Origin: Cohnella terricola
GTDB lineage: Bacteria > Bacillota > Bacilli > Paenibacillales > Paenibacillaceae
DNA: 64,000 nucleotides
Reading direction: 5' to 3'
NCBI RefSeq assembly: GCF_007786475.1
Contig: NZ_VNJJ01000012.1
Coordinates: 89,088-153,087, forward strand
The notes under the pieces are model-generated. The model searched no databases, was not told the origin of the DNA, and saw nothing but the letters and a program-made list of their open reading frames with translations. Positions 1 to 9,184 of the stretch are shown piece after piece; within the stretch, counting starts at the first letter, position 1, and every line of letters begins with the position of its first letter. The translations under genes and the position numbers were made by a program.

Positions 1-1025
1 TTCATATCCCTTTGCAGAACTTTAATCGGCTTGGATAGTCTATGGGACAGCCAAACCGACAGCAGCAACGAAATCGTCAAACCGCACAAGGAATACAGCA
101 GAATGGCGTTGCGCAGCACGCGATTGCTGGCGATCAGATCGTCCGTGTAGGCGACGCCCGCGATCTTCCAACCGAAATTCGTATCTTGAACGGAATAGAT
201 GCGCTTGCCGTCTCCGTCTTTAGCGACGAACGAAGTGCCGCTGGCCGCTTGAATGACGTCGTCTATACGCTCCGAACGAAGCTTGCTGTCGATCAGCTGC
301 TGCTGGGGATGATAGACGATCGTTCCTTGATTATCGACGATAAATAAATAACCTTTTTTACCCAGATTGATATTGTTGCAAATATCGTTAATGACGCTTA
401 GATTAAGATCGACGAGAAAAACGCCCTCCGCCTTGATCCCGTCCGTGCTTTTCAGTTCGCGGCTTAAGGATACGACCCAGCGGTATTCGTCCGCTATAAT
501 ATTTTGCACGTGCGGCGCGGATATGACGGATTTGCCGCGTTCCCGTTGCGCCATCTTGAACCATTCCTGATCCTCCGGCTTCGCGTTCGGATTCACCGTC
601 GTAATCCGGCGATCGGATACGGCCCGGCCGTTATAACCGAATACCATGATCGAGGCGATGTCCTTACGCGTGTACAAAATCGCCTGGAACAGATCGGATA
701 TGCGTTTCTCGTAAATTCGGCGATTCTCCGCGCTGATAAAGCTGTTGTCGGAAATATAGTATTTGACGTCTTTGTTCGTGAGGGCGAGAAGGGAAATGTT
801 CTCCATGTTGTCGACGTAGGATTGGATATTCATATTGACCTGCTTGATGATTTCCTCGATGTAGCCATTGGAATTTCGTTCGACCGCATCGACCGACGCT
901 CGATAACTCAATAAGCTTGTCAGCAAAATCGCCGATAGAATGAGCAGGGAAAAGGCAAGCGAAATATTCGATTGTATCGTTTTAAACGGAAAAAGGGGAA
1001 TGCGGAACTTGCTTTCGATCGGCAT
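1..1025 (-). CDS. Sensor histidine kinase, YesM type, N-terminal part (cut by window edge)
   Basis: This is the N-terminal 341 codons of a membrane sensor kinase; the HAMP end, dimerisation and ATPase domains lie outside the window. Translation from the ATG at 1025 gives a short basic leader, a first membrane segment at about residues 18-38, and a long extracellular region of Cache type with typical stretches such as SIMVFGYNG and GKKGYLFIVDNQGTIVYHP. A second membrane segment (about residues 303-323) is followed by LSHRLSKPIKVLQRDM, the start of a HAMP linker. The start codon lies one base after the stop codon of the response regulator, so the two are co-transcribed and form a YesN/YesM-like pair. 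Such pairs normally control a nearby sugar ABC transporter; that target is probably to the left of this window. Confidence 0.88.
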   Translation of the reverse strand, partial: MPIESKFRIPLFPFKTIQSNISLAFSLLILSAILLTSLLSYRASVDAVERNSNGYIEEIIKQVNMNIQSYVDNMENISLLALTNKDVKYYISDNSFISAENRRIYEKRISDLFQAILYTRKDIASIMVFGYNGRAVSDRRITTVNPNAKPEDQEWFKMAQRERGKSVISAPHVQNIIADEYRWVVSLSRELKSTDGIKAEGVFLVDLNLSVINDICNNINLGKKGYLFIVDNQGTIVYHPQQQLIDSKLRSERIDDVIQAASGTSFVAKDGDGKRIYSVQDTNFGWKIAGVAYTDDLIASNRVLRNAILLYSLCGLTISLLLSVWLSHRLSKPIKVLQRDM

Positions 1026-1026
1026 T

Positions 1027-2652
1027 TTACGCTCCGCTCTCCTTTATTTGTTTTTCGCGATAGTCTTTCGGGGTCATGCCGGTATGCTTCTTGAACAGAA
1101 TGCTGAAGTAGTTGGGATCCTTGTACCCGACTTGTTCGGCGATCTCGTAAAATTTAAGCGCCGTATGGTGGAGAAGCTCCTTCGCTTTGGCGATTCGGAT
1201 ACCGGTTAAATATTCGATAAACGTGACCCCAGTATGCTGCTTGAATACGAGGCTGAAGTAACTTGTGCTCATTAGCGCATGGCGGCATAAATCCTGCAGC
1301 GACATTTTGTCGTTCGCGTAGTTCGTCTCGATATACTCCACGGCGCGATGGATTTGCATACGGGTCAATCTGCTGCGGTTGTCGGCGATCGCGGAGACGA
1401 TCGCGTTCACCGCTTCCTTTAGCCACGTCTCGATCTCGTCCAACGTCTTGAAACGGTATACGTCCGTCAAGCTCATCTGAAATGCGATAGAGGTTTCCCG
1501 TTCGTCCACCGCAAGCTCCTGCATCGAATTTATTAAGGATAAAACGATTTTCTGCACCAGAAGAAAACATCCGTCGATCGGAGCATGCGAACTTTTCAGT
1601 TCAGCAATACCATTCTCGATCAGTTGATGGGCCTCTTGCACGGAGCCCGTTTTGACGGCTGAAGCCAGCTTGCGGTCCCAGTCCGGATTTTCAGCCAACG
1701 AAATCGACGGTTTACCCTCGATGTCCAATATGCTGAGCACGCGGTTTTTGCCGAGCAGCAGCCGGTAATCCAGTACGGATAAGGCGCTCTTATAAGCGTC
1801 CGGCAGCCGCTCGAGCTGCGCGCATGCTCTGCCAATCCCGATCGTGACGGTAAACTTCAAATATTTCTCGATATGATAACGGACTTCCTCCGCATGAGAA
1901 TAGACCTGCTCATATAATAAGCTTTCGTTCTCCTGGCCGGACACGATCGCGACCATCCGTTCTTCGCGCGTCCGAAACAAGAGAATATGATCTTTCGCAA
2001 GCGTCTCCTTGAATATATCGTACGCGGCGAATCGTAAAAATTCGGCGTCATGCTCATACGAACGAAATTCCCGTTCTCCGAAATCATCGATATCGACGAC
2101 CATGACGAGATAGAGAGGGGAGACCGGAGGAAGATCGAAATACGCAAAACCCTCGGCAATCTCCGCTCGGCCCAAGCCAACCGCCGCGAGACGTTCGAGA
2201 AAACGTTCCTTAAGCAGCGGCAGGCTCATCTTCAATTGGCTATTCAGTCGGCCCAGATCCTCTCGCCGTCTAGCCTCCTCGTCCATCTCGGATCTTACCT
2301 TTTCGAGCAGCCGGCGAATTTCTTGCGCTGTAATCGGTTTCAAAATAAAGTCGGAAACTTTAAGCCGTATCGCTTGCTGCGCGTACTCAAACTCGTCGAA
2401 TCCCGTTAAAATAATCATCTTAATGTAAGGATATTGCGCCGCGATCAGCCCTGCGAGCTCCAATCCGTCCATGAAGGGCATGCTGATGTCCGAGATGACT
2501 AGCTCCGGTTTGTATAGCTCGACCGCTTCCCAGGCTTCTCGGCCGTTCGCGTAATCGCCGATCAGCTCGAAGCCGTGCTCCGCCCAGTCGATCGTATTTT
2601 TTAATCCGACCCGCACGACCGCTTCATCGTCGACGATAATGACTTTGTACAT
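1027..2652 (-). CDS. Response regulator with AraC-type DNA-binding domain (YesN-like)
   Basis: This 541-residue cytoplasmic transcription regulator has an N-terminal receiver domain (about 1-120; VDDEAVVR acidic pocket, phospho-acceptor Asp in ELVISDISMPFMDG, conserved Lys in LKPI). A long middle region of about 300 residues is typical of the YesN group, and an AraC-type double helix-turn-helix occupies about 435-541 (MSLQDLCRHALMSTSYFSLV; EIAEQVGYKDPNYFS). Full length for the family. It is the first gene of an operon with the kinase that follows one base later. A consensus-like promoter and a probable cre site lie directly upstream, so catabolite repression of the pair is likely. The exact ligand and target operon cannot be told from this window. 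Confidence 0.93.
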   Translation of the reverse strand: MYKVIIVDDEAVVRVGLKNTIDWAEHGFELIGDYANGREAWEAVELYKPELVISDISMPFMDGLELAGLIAAQYPYIKMIILTGFDEFEYAQQAIRLKVSDFILKPITAQEIRRLLEKVRSEMDEEARRREDLGRLNSQLKMSLPLLKERFLERLAAVGLGRAEIAEGFAYFDLPPVSPLYLVMVVDIDDFGEREFRSYEHDAEFLRFAAYDIFKETLAKDHILLFRTREERMVAIVSGQENESLLYEQVYSHAEEVRYHIEKYLKFTVTIGIGRACAQLERLPDAYKSALSVLDYRLLLGKNRVLSILDIEGKPSISLAENPDWDRKLASAVKTGSVQEAHQLIENGIAELKSSHAPIDGCFLLVQKIVLSLINSMQELAVDERETSIAFQMSLTDVYRFKTLDEIETWLKEAVNAIVSAIADNRSRLTRMQIHRAVEYIETNYANDKMSLQDLCRHALMSTSYFSLVFKQHTGVTFIEYLTGIRIAKAKELLHHTALKFYEIAEQVGYKDPNYFSILFKKHTGMTPKDYREKQIKESGA

Positions 2653-2679
2653 CCTCTGCCACCCGCCTGAAACATAGAG

Positions 2680-2693
2680 TATAAGCGCTTTAA
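2680..2693 (-). promoter_or_regulatory. Probable cre site (CcpA) upstream of the response regulator
   Basis: On the minus strand the 14 bases TTAAAGCGCTTATA match the cre consensus TGWAARCGYTWNCA at 12 of 14 positions, including the AAGCGCTT core. The site lies just downstream of the -10 box, where CcpA binding would block transcription. Confidence 0.45.
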
Positions 2694-2700
2694 CAGATCA

Positions 2701-2729
2701 ATTATGCCTGAAAATTGTTCTATTGACAA
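2701..2729 (-). promoter_or_regulatory. Sigma-A-type promoter of the response regulator/kinase operon
   Basis: The minus strand shows TTGTCA (2729-2724), exactly 17 bases, then CATAAT (2706-2701). This is five of six at each box with the optimal spacing, about 50 bases before the response regulator start. Confidence 0.6.
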
Positions 2730-2738
2730 AGATTGAGT

Positions 2739-2782
2739 AAAAAATGGGGTTATCTTCCGGATCCGTCCCCGGAGATAACCCC
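2739..2782 (-). terminator. Rho-independent terminator of sbcDC
   Basis: A strong inverted repeat (stem 2746-2760 with 2769-2782, GGGGTTATCT-type arms with one bulge) is followed on the minus strand by a run of six T. It sits directly after the sbcC stop codon. Confidence 0.85.
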
Positions 2783-2790
2783 AACTTCCG

Positions 2791-5700
2791 TTATTTCACG
2801 ATAAATTTGGTGCGGCTGTGACCTTCCTTCGTTTTGCTGACTTCGAGCGCGGCCGGGAACGCCATCTTCAGCTCCTGTACGTGGGAGATGACGCCGATCA
2901 TGCGTCCCGCCCGCTGCAGATCGATCAACGTCGCGATCGCCTTGTTCAGCGAATCTTCGTCGAGAGAGCCGAAGCCTTCGTCGATAAACATCATCTCGAT
3001 GGAGACGCCGCCTTGATAGGATTGGATGACGTCGGTCATCCCGAGCGCAAGACATAACGAAGCGTTGAATTTCTCGCCGCCGGACATCGATTTGACGTCG
3101 CGATTCTGTCCCGTATACGCGTCGTAGACGTCCAGTCCCAGACCGCTCTGTTTGCCCCTCGATTCAAGCCGGTCGCTGCGTTCCAGCCTGAACTGACCGT
3201 TGGACAGATCGTTTAGCCTCGCATTCGCCGCATAAAGAATTTGCTCCAGAAATTCGATCAAAATATAGCGCTCGAAGGAGATTTTCAAAACATTATCGCC
3301 CTTCAGCATCTGATAGATATCGGACACTTGTTCCAGCTTCTGCTCGATCTCCCGGAATTGCTCCGTTGCTTTGGCAATCGCTTCAAGCAAACGCTTCGCT
3401 TCCGCTTCGTACCGCTGTACGGAATGAAGCTCGGAGACGACTTGCTCCAGCTCCCGCTTCAGTTCTTCCAGCGCTTCCTGCAGCGCCTCGGCAGCGGGAC
3501 GCTGCTTGCCTTCCAATTCCTTCTCCAGATCGGCGATCTGCTGCAGGAGAGCGGCCTGCCGCGCTTTGAACTCGTCCAATCGTCGAACCAGATTGTTCTT
3601 GTCCGCTTCGGACATGATCGCGGAACGGTAATCTTCAATCGTCCCGAAGCCGCTTCGCGACAGCTCGTCATCGAACCGATCGGAGGCTTGCTTGCCGATC
3701 TCCGCGGCTTCCTCCAACTGACTGGCCGTCTGTACGGCGTTCGTCTTCTCTTCCACCAGCTTGGCCTGCATTGTCCGAAGCTGCCGCTGCGCTTCCTGCC
3801 AAGCGGCGATCAGCAAGTTCGCTCGCGAAGTTTGATCGTTGATTCTGGCCATCAAATCGTTAGGCGATCTTAAATTCTCGGGAATACGGCCTAGCTCATT
3901 CTCAAGGACCGATTGTTTTGTATTCCGGTCTACGGAAAGCCGATGCTGCTCGGCAAGCAGCAGCTCCCGATCCGATTGAAGCTTCTCGAGCTGCCTTTCG
4001 AGCTTATCCGCCGATTGCCGGTAATTCTGAACGGCCTCGGTCTGCTGCTTCGACCGATCGGTTGCGATTCGGAGCGTCTTGCCCTCCGCTTCCACGTGCG
4101 ACAATTGATCCGTATAAGGTTCATCGGTAATTCCGTATTCCGCGATCGGTTCGGCTTTGCCGCTTCGTCCGGCATTCGCCGCGGCGGCTTGGGCTTTGGC
4201 CTCGCTCAGCTCGGTTTCCGCTTGGCGCAGCCTGTCTTTGGCGGCTTGCAGCTCTTCCCGCGAAGGGATGCTTCCGCCGGCGGACGATGCTTTATCCGGA
4301 TGCTGGACACTGCCGCAGACCGGACAAGGCTGTCCGTCATGCAGATGGGCCGCAAGCAATCCGGCTTGCCCTTCGAACCAAAGCGATTCGATCCGATCAT
4401 GCTCAGACTTGAGTCCCGACGCAACGCGTTCCAATTCGGCTTCGTGTTTGGCATATTCCGCAAACCGCTTGTCCAGTTCATCCAATTCCTTCAGCAGCTT
4501 GTATTTATTCCGCATCCGCTCGACCTGCTGCATCAAGTCGGGAAGCTTCGCCGCTTCCGTCTCCGCTTCTTTCACCTGCTCGGCCAAACTCCGCTTCTCT
4601 TCCCGCAGGCTTTCCAGCTGCCGCTCGAGCGACTCGCGCCTCGCCGATGCCGACTGCTCTTCCGCGGCCAGTCGCTCGAGCTCGAGCCTGCGCTCATCGA
4701 GCGTCCGCACGATCGGCTGGAGCTCGGCGAGCCGAGCCAGCTCCCGATCGGCCTCTTTGCGCTCCGCGTCGCGCGACTCCTCGCTTCGATATCGCTCCTC
4801 GGCCGAGGCGAACTCCCGCTCCGCCTCCGCCAACTCGAGCAGCTTGCGCTCATTCGAGCTTCGCTTCAATTCCAATTGTTTCGCCGCGGCGAGCGCCTGC
4901 TCCTCGTACGGCACGATTCTGGCTGCTTGCTCCGCGAGCCGGAGCAGGCGCTCGCTCTCGGCGACTTCCGCTTTCCGCAGCTCCATCTGTTCGAGCTGCG
5001 TCCGTTTCTCCGCAAGCTGCGCGAAGCGGCCTTCAAGCGCAAGAGCCTCCCGCAGCGCCGCTTCTTGCGCTTGCTGCCTCGCTTCCAAGGACTGTTTCGC
5101 GCGGTTAATATCGGTTGCGCGCTCTCCGTAATAAGCGATTTCCTGCTCGAGCCCTTCAGACACCTGTATCATACTGCTATACTCTTGACGCAGCGTTGCC
5201 TCGAGCAAGCTCCCCTCCCGCTGAGGCAGCGTTTCCTGAGCTTGTTTCGCGTACACGTCTTGCAGCGTCTTGGCTTGTTTGAGCACGTCCTGAAGCTCGC
5301 GGTTATGGCGGTGAAATCTTTCTTCTATTTTCTGATAGAATCCCGTACGGAAAATGCGGCGCAAAATGTCCTCTTTATTTTCCGTGTCGGACGTAAGAAG
5401 CTTGCGAAATTCACCCTGCGGCAGCATGACGATCTGACCGAACTGTTCCCTGGTCAAGCCGAGCAGCGATTCGATCTTCGCCCCCACGTCCGACACGGTA
5501 AACCGGTCCACGCAAGGCGTCTCGGTTCCCGTAGTCGTCTCGTACAGCTCGATTTTGCCGCCCGTCTCGTTCTTGTTCGACCCACGGCGATGCGCCATCT
5601 GCCGGAAAACCCGATAAGTCCGCGAGCCCGCGGCAAAATGAAAATCCACCGCGGTATGTACGTCCTCCTCGGCGAAATGGCTCCTTAGCATCCGCGTCTC

Positions 5701-5886
5701 AGACCGGTCCTCTCCGCTTGCGCTTCCGTAAAGCGCGAAGCAGATCGCATCGAAGATCGTCGTCTTACCCGCCCCCGTATTGCCGGAAATGACGAACAGG
5801 CGCTGATCTCCGAGCAAGCCGAAATCGATCGTCTCCGTGTCGCGGTACGGACCGAAGGCGGTCATGCTGATTTTTAACGGCTTCAT
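2791..5886 (-). CDS. sbcC: Exonuclease SbcCD, subunit C (SMC-like ATPase)
   Basis: SbcC is the Rad50-like ATPase of the SbcCD nuclease, which opens hairpins and processes DNA ends in recombination and replication-fork repair. At 1031 residues the protein has the family's usual length and layout. There is an N-terminal Walker A motif GNTGAGKTT (about residues 35-43), a long Glu/Arg/Ala-rich coiled coil, and a zinc-hook CPVCG near residue 522. A second coiled coil follows, then the ABC signature MSGGEKFNASLCLALG near 930 and Walker B MMFIDEGFGSLDED near 965. Its ATG overlaps the sbcD stop codon by four bases (ATGA), showing translational coupling. The coiled-coil codon bias produces long false reading frames on the opposite strand (for example 3913-5688), which are not genes. 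Confidence 0.97.
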   Translation of the reverse strand: MKPLKISMTAFGPYRDTETIDFGLLGDQRLFVISGNTGAGKTTIFDAICFALYGSASGEDRSETRMLRSHFAEEDVHTAVDFHFAAGSRTYRVFRQMAHRRGSNKNETGGKIELYETTTGTETPCVDRFTVSDVGAKIESLLGLTREQFGQIVMLPQGEFRKLLTSDTENKEDILRRIFRTGFYQKIEERFHRHNRELQDVLKQAKTLQDVYAKQAQETLPQREGSLLEATLRQEYSSMIQVSEGLEQEIAYYGERATDINRAKQSLEARQQAQEAALREALALEGRFAQLAEKRTQLEQMELRKAEVAESERLLRLAEQAARIVPYEEQALAAAKQLELKRSSNERKLLELAEAEREFASAEERYRSEESRDAERKEADRELARLAELQPIVRTLDERRLELERLAAEEQSASARRESLERQLESLREEKRSLAEQVKEAETEAAKLPDLMQQVERMRNKYKLLKELDELDKRFAEYAKHEAELERVASGLKSEHDRIESLWFEGQAGLLAAHLHDGQPCPVCGSVQHPDKASSAGGSIPSREELQAAKDRLRQAETELSEAKAQAAAANAGRSGKAEPIAEYGITDEPYTDQLSHVEAEGKTLRIATDRSKQQTEAVQNYRQSADKLERQLEKLQSDRELLLAEQHRLSVDRNTKQSVLENELGRIPENLRSPNDLMARINDQTSRANLLIAAWQEAQRQLRTMQAKLVEEKTNAVQTASQLEEAAEIGKQASDRFDDELSRSGFGTIEDYRSAIMSEADKNNLVRRLDEFKARQAALLQQIADLEKELEGKQRPAAEALQEALEELKRELEQVVSELHSVQRYEAEAKRLLEAIAKATEQFREIEQKLEQVSDIYQMLKGDNVLKISFERYILIEFLEQILYAANARLNDLSNGQFRLERSDRLESRGKQSGLGLDVYDAYTGQNRDVKSMSGGEKFNASLCLALGMTDVIQSYQGGVSIEMMFIDEGFGSLDEDSLNKAIATLIDLQRAGRMIGVISHVQELKMAFPAALEVSKTKEGHSRTKFIVK

Positions 5887-7049
5887 ACGGCCCCTCCTTC
5901 CTCGCGAAGCACGTCCGCGTAGGCTTCGGAGAACAACTGCCGCTTCTCTTCCGACAGCGGCATCCCCTTCACTTCCCGATAGAACGAAGCGAACAGAGAG
6001 ACCGGATCGGCTTCCCTTCTTGCCTGGCCCGCTCCCGGTTCTCCCTCGTCCGCGATCGCTTGCGGGGTCGCCGCCCTGCGTTCGACATGAAGCGCGTTCG
6101 GATAAACCGCGCGAACTTTTTCCATCGGGAACAGCACCGGGTTATCGTTAAGCAGCGTTACGAAAACATAATCCTCGCAAACCGGATGGCGCTCGATTTC
6201 CTCTATCGGAGCGACGATTCGACGCATGTCCCGCAAGGGCTTCAGCTCTCTTTTGTCCACGGTCACGTTTCCTGATTCATCCAATTCGATCACGAGAAAC
6301 CCTTTGCGATGCGTTTCTTCGGAAATCGAATATTTGAGCGGAGAGCCGGAATAGCGGATTTTCTCATTGGATACATGATGGGCCTGGTGCAAATGTCCGA
6401 GAGCGGTGTAGTGAAATGGATTGAAATAATCCGCGTTCACGTATTCCGCGCCCCCGATCGATAGCGGACGTTCGGATTGGCTCGTATTCTCTTCCGGTCT
6501 CGCGCCCGGCGTTACGAAAGCATGCCCTACGAACACATGGCGAGCCGCGGGGTCCATCCCGGCCCCGATCCGTTCGACGATCACTTTCATCGCGTCATCG
6601 TGGGAGCGAATCTCCTCATCCCCGAAGACGTAGCGGACCTGTGCAGGATCCGCATAAGGCACAAGATGAAAATGTACTTCTCCGAACTCGTCCTTTACGA
6701 CGACCGGTTTAAACACGGGCTTCAACTGGCCGACCAGGTGCAGTCCTCTAGCTTCCATGATCGCCGTGCCGAACGACAGACGATCCGGGCTGTCATGATT
6801 GCCCGATACGGCAAGCAGCGGCGTGTTCAAGCCGATGACGATTCTCTCGAACAGCTCGTCCAGCAGTTCGACCGCTTCCGTAGGAGGAATCGCCCGATCG
6901 TACAGATCGCCGGCGATGATAACCGCATCCGGCCGCTCTCTCTCGATCGTTTCTATTAATTGTTCCAAGACGTATCTCTGATCATCGGTCATGTATACGC
7001 CTTGAACGAGCTTTCCCAGATGCCAATCGGCGGTATGTATAAATTTCAT
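5883..7049 (-). CDS. sbcD: Exonuclease SbcCD, subunit D (Mre11-like phosphoesterase)
   Basis: SbcD is the metal-dependent nuclease partner of SbcC. The 388-residue protein carries the calcineurin-type phosphoesterase motifs in order: HTADWHLG near the N-terminus, GDLYDR, GNHDS, GHAFV and ALGHLH, which supply the two-metal site. The C-terminal capping domain follows. The start ATG at 7049 has a clear GAAGGAGG ribosome site upstream. Its stop codon overlaps the sbcC start, so the two subunits are made from one message, as in other bacteria. Length and motif set are normal and nothing suggests decay. Confidence 0.97.
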   Translation of the reverse strand: MKFIHTADWHLGKLVQGVYMTDDQRYVLEQLIETIERERPDAVIIAGDLYDRAIPPTEAVELLDELFERIVIGLNTPLLAVSGNHDSPDRLSFGTAIMEARGLHLVGQLKPVFKPVVVKDEFGEVHFHLVPYADPAQVRYVFGDEEIRSHDDAMKVIVERIGAGMDPAARHVFVGHAFVTPGARPEENTSQSERPLSIGGAEYVNADYFNPFHYTALGHLHQAHHVSNEKIRYSGSPLKYSISEETHRKGFLVIELDESGNVTVDKRELKPLRDMRRIVAPIEEIERHPVCEDYVFVTLLNDNPVLFPMEKVRAVYPNALHVERRAATPQAIADEGEPGAGQARREADPVSLFASFYREVKGMPLSEEKRQLFSEAYADVLREEGGAV

Positions 7050-7159
7050 AGCGAAACGCCTCCTTCAATCCGTCCGTTCTAAAGCCGGTTACTTCTATTT
7101 TAATCTATCGGAGAGGCGAATGGGAGTTCTCTTCGAAATCCGTGCCTGAGCGCCATCAG

Positions 7160-7203
7160 AAAAAAAAGCGCCGGCTCACGATGTTATCATGAAACCGGCG
7201 CTT
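7160..7203 (-). terminator. Rho-independent terminator after the hydrolase operon
   Basis: Arms AAGCGCCGG (7166-7174) and CCGGCGCTT (7195-7203) pair perfectly, with further pairing inside the loop. On the minus strand a run of eight T follows. It separates the hydrolase transcript from sbcD. Confidence 0.85.
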
Positions 7204-7295
7204 ATTCGATCGTTTCCACATATCCATTCAAATAGAGTCTCTATTAGGAAGCCACGTTAATTGATGAAATGGAGCTGCTATTCAGGAAGCGCGTG

Positions 7296-8186
7296 TCATT
7301 TGCGACGAGCCGTTCGCTCTATGCCATCAGCGATTGCTTTGTACAGTTGGTGCGGCAGGTCGTGTCCCATGCCGTCAACCAACATTAGTTCAGCGCCCGG
7401 GATGGCAGCAGCCGTGTCCTCTCCACACGCCGGGACGAACAGGGGGTCGTCCACTCCATGAATGACAAGTGCTTGTACTTTTATGGTCCCCAGCCGCGAA
7501 CGACGGTCACCGGAGACAGCGATCGCAGCAATTTGTCGTCCGATACTGCCTGGATCGTAGGCTCGCCGGACTTCCTCCAGAATGAGCGCCCGATAAGCGT
7601 CCTCTTCAAACGGATAGCCAGTGCCGGCGATGCGTTTGGCAAAAGAGAGGCTGTGCGCCAAAAACCCTGCTTCATCCTCAAATGGATTCGGCGCCGGTTT
7701 AGTCATCAATGCCATGACATCCGGGGGAGATTGCGGAAGGTCGGGATTACCTGAACTGGACATAATCGAGGTGAGCGATAACACCCGTTCAGGGTACTCA
7801 CTGGCTGCAATCTGGGCGATCATTCCGCCCATTGACCTGCCAACGAAATGTGCCCGGTCAATTGAAAGGGCGTCGAGCAGTCCGATAGCGTCGCCTGCCA
7901 TATCATCGAGAGTGTAAGGGATGTCCGGTCGTTGTCCCGACATGAGAGCAGCCGCTAGTGCGTCAAAATCCAGCGTCCGATAATGGCTAAAGTGTGTCGA
8001 GCAACCTACGTCGCGATTGTCAAAGCGGATCACCCGAAAGCCCCGCGATGCCAATATTTCACAAAACGGAACCGTCCATCGGATCATCTGGGTTCCAAGC
8101 CCGGCGATTAGGATAATCGCTTCGTCATTTTCGTTACCGAAACTATCATAGGCCAACTCAACACCGTTGACTTTCAGAATGTTCAT
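7296..8186 (-). CDS. Alpha/beta hydrolase
   Basis: A cytoplasmic alpha/beta-fold hydrolase of about 296 residues. The oxyanion region ILIAGLGTQMIRW comes first, then the nucleophile elbow GRSMGG (catalytic Ser), and a late VDGMGHDLP stretch that supplies the catalytic His; an Asp lies in ALVIHGVDDPLF. The substrate cannot be assigned; esterase or epoxide-hydrolase-like activity is possible. I chose the ATG at 8186 because GAAGGAG lies nine bases upstream; the ATG at 8192 would be too close. It lies 76 bases downstream of the DUF2239 gene on the same strand and ends before a strong terminator, so the two are probably one unit under the operator-bearing promoter at 8.9 kb. Confidence 0.85.
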   Translation of the reverse strand: MNILKVNGVELAYDSFGNENDEAIILIAGLGTQMIRWTVPFCEILASRGFRVIRFDNRDVGCSTHFSHYRTLDFDALAAALMSGQRPDIPYTLDDMAGDAIGLLDALSIDRAHFVGRSMGGMIAQIAASEYPERVLSLTSIMSSSGNPDLPQSPPDVMALMTKPAPNPFEDEAGFLAHSLSFAKRIAGTGYPFEEDAYRALILEEVRRAYDPGSIGRQIAAIAVSGDRRSRLGTIKVQALVIHGVDDPLFVPACGEDTAAAIPGAELMLVDGMGHDLPHQLYKAIADGIERTARRK

Positions 8187-8262
8187 GATCATGTTCTCCT
8201 TCAATTAATTCGGTATCGGAAGTTCTGTTATTTTAATTTTTTACGCCTCCGCATGCTTTCAT

Positions 8263-8874
8263 TCATAAGTTCCCTTCAGGGAATGCATTAGCGGCTAATC
8301 TTTTGATGTGGTTTCTGATATCAGGTGCCCAGTCATCGATGAAATGGTAAAACCGATCCAAATCACCAGCATACAGTGCCCGCAGAGCTTCTTCGTATTG
8401 ATGGAAGTTCCCGGCCATAGCTGTCATAAAGTTATATGTTGCTTCTTGTGACTCTCGGAGATTGCTCTGTTTATCTCCAGCTCGGCGAGCCTCATCAATG
8501 AGTTTTCGTAATGTTACCGACGCCCCTCCAGGTTGACCCTTGAGCCATTCCCAATGCCGTGGCAATAACGTAACCTCACCGGATACAACCCCCAGCTTGG
8601 GTCGACCGACCTGCCGTGTAGGCTGGCGATTCATTTCCGTACCAGGCAAGTCGCCAGACGGTTCTCCTAATCGTTTAAGCACTTCATCTGTCTTCCCACG
8701 AAAATCAACATCTATTTGCTTCCCTGTGGAATCGTCAAATATATGCAGCTGTGCGAGGTCTCTGTCATCCAGAGTATCCTTCACTGTAGAAACAACGTGC
8801 TGTAACGAACCGCTGGCGACGACTCCCACACCCAAAAATGCCGTGTAGTAAAATCGCGTTAGGTCATTACTCAT
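8263..8874 (-). CDS. DUF2239 family protein
   Basis: The roughly 203-residue protein matches my knowledge of the DUF2239 family: an N-terminal TAFLGVGVVASGSLQHV segment, then LHIFDDSTGKQIDVDFRG, and a C-terminal helical part with PRHWEWLKGQPGGAS and a conserved SQEATYNFMTAMAGN. No catalytic function is established for the family. No signal peptide or membrane segment is seen. The ATG at 8874 is preceded by GAGAGGAGG at good spacing, which favours it over the upstream in-frame start at 8895. A textbook promoter flanked by two palindromic sites lies just upstream, so the gene is probably repressor-controlled together with the hydrolase that follows. Confidence 0.8.
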   Translation of the reverse strand: MSNDLTRFYYTAFLGVGVVASGSLQHVVSTVKDTLDDRDLAQLHIFDDSTGKQIDVDFRGKTDEVLKRLGEPSGDLPGTEMNRQPTRQVGRPKLGVVSGEVTLLPRHWEWLKGQPGGASVTLRKLIDEARRAGDKQSNLRESQEATYNFMTAMAGNFHQYEEALRALYAGDLDRFYHFIDDWAPDIRNHIKRLAANAFPEGNL

Positions 8875-8902
8875 GTTGACCTCCTCTCTGAACACCTCAC
8901 CA

Positions 8903-8931
8903 ATTATACCCGGATAAAATTAAGAAATCAA
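8903..8931 (-). promoter_or_regulatory. Promoter of the DUF2239/hydrolase unit, with operator over the -10 box
   Basis: The minus strand shows TTGATT (8931-8926), 17 bases, TATAAT (8908-8903). A partial palindrome TATCCGGGTA (8916-8907) lies in the spacer and touches the -10 box. It resembles the second, perfect palindrome 28 bases upstream, so it is a likely repressor half of an operator pair. Confidence 0.65.
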
Positions 8932-8950
8932 TATTACCCGGGTAAAATAT
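8931..8950. promoter_or_regulatory. Palindromic operator TTACCCGGGTAA
   Basis: TTACCCGGGTAA (8934-8945) is a perfect 12-base palindrome inside ATATTACCCGGGTAAAATAT. It lies at the -35 box of the DUF2239 promoter and upstream of the divergent gene stump at 8979. The shape is typical of TetR/MarR-type operators; the family is inferred. Confidence 0.55.
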
Positions 8951-8978
8951 ATCTTATCGTTCGGTATGGAGGGAAAAA

Positions 8979-9023
8979 ATGCAAAAGACACGGCCTAAGA
9001 GGAACCGCGCTGTTGAGGGCTAG
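8979..9023 (+). pseudogene. 14-codon stump, possibly the lost divergent repressor gene
   Basis: ATGCAAAAGACACGGCCTAA opens a frame encoding MQKTRPKRNRAVEG followed by TAG. It is preceded by GGAGGG at suitable spacing and faces away from the DUF2239 promoter across the shared palindrome, where a TetR-type repressor gene would normally begin. The basic N-terminal peptide fits the start of such a regulator, but nothing recognisable follows. The call is an inference; it could also be a chance open frame or a leader peptide. Confidence 0.3.
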
Positions 9024-9184
9024 TGTTTGTTTTAAGTTGTACATGCTGTGTTTTGTCGTAAAACTGCCCGTTACTATTAGACTGAAATATACATCGACGT
9101 CTTATCCCGTACACATCGTTTGGTTCGACTTGAATATATTGATTAATACACATCCTTTTAATCTAAAGCGATAGGGGGTTGCCC

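Noticed and set aside
3913..5688. 591-codon open frame antisense to sbcC
   Set aside because: Shadow of the coiled-coil codons; Leu/Arg-rich and without family resemblance.
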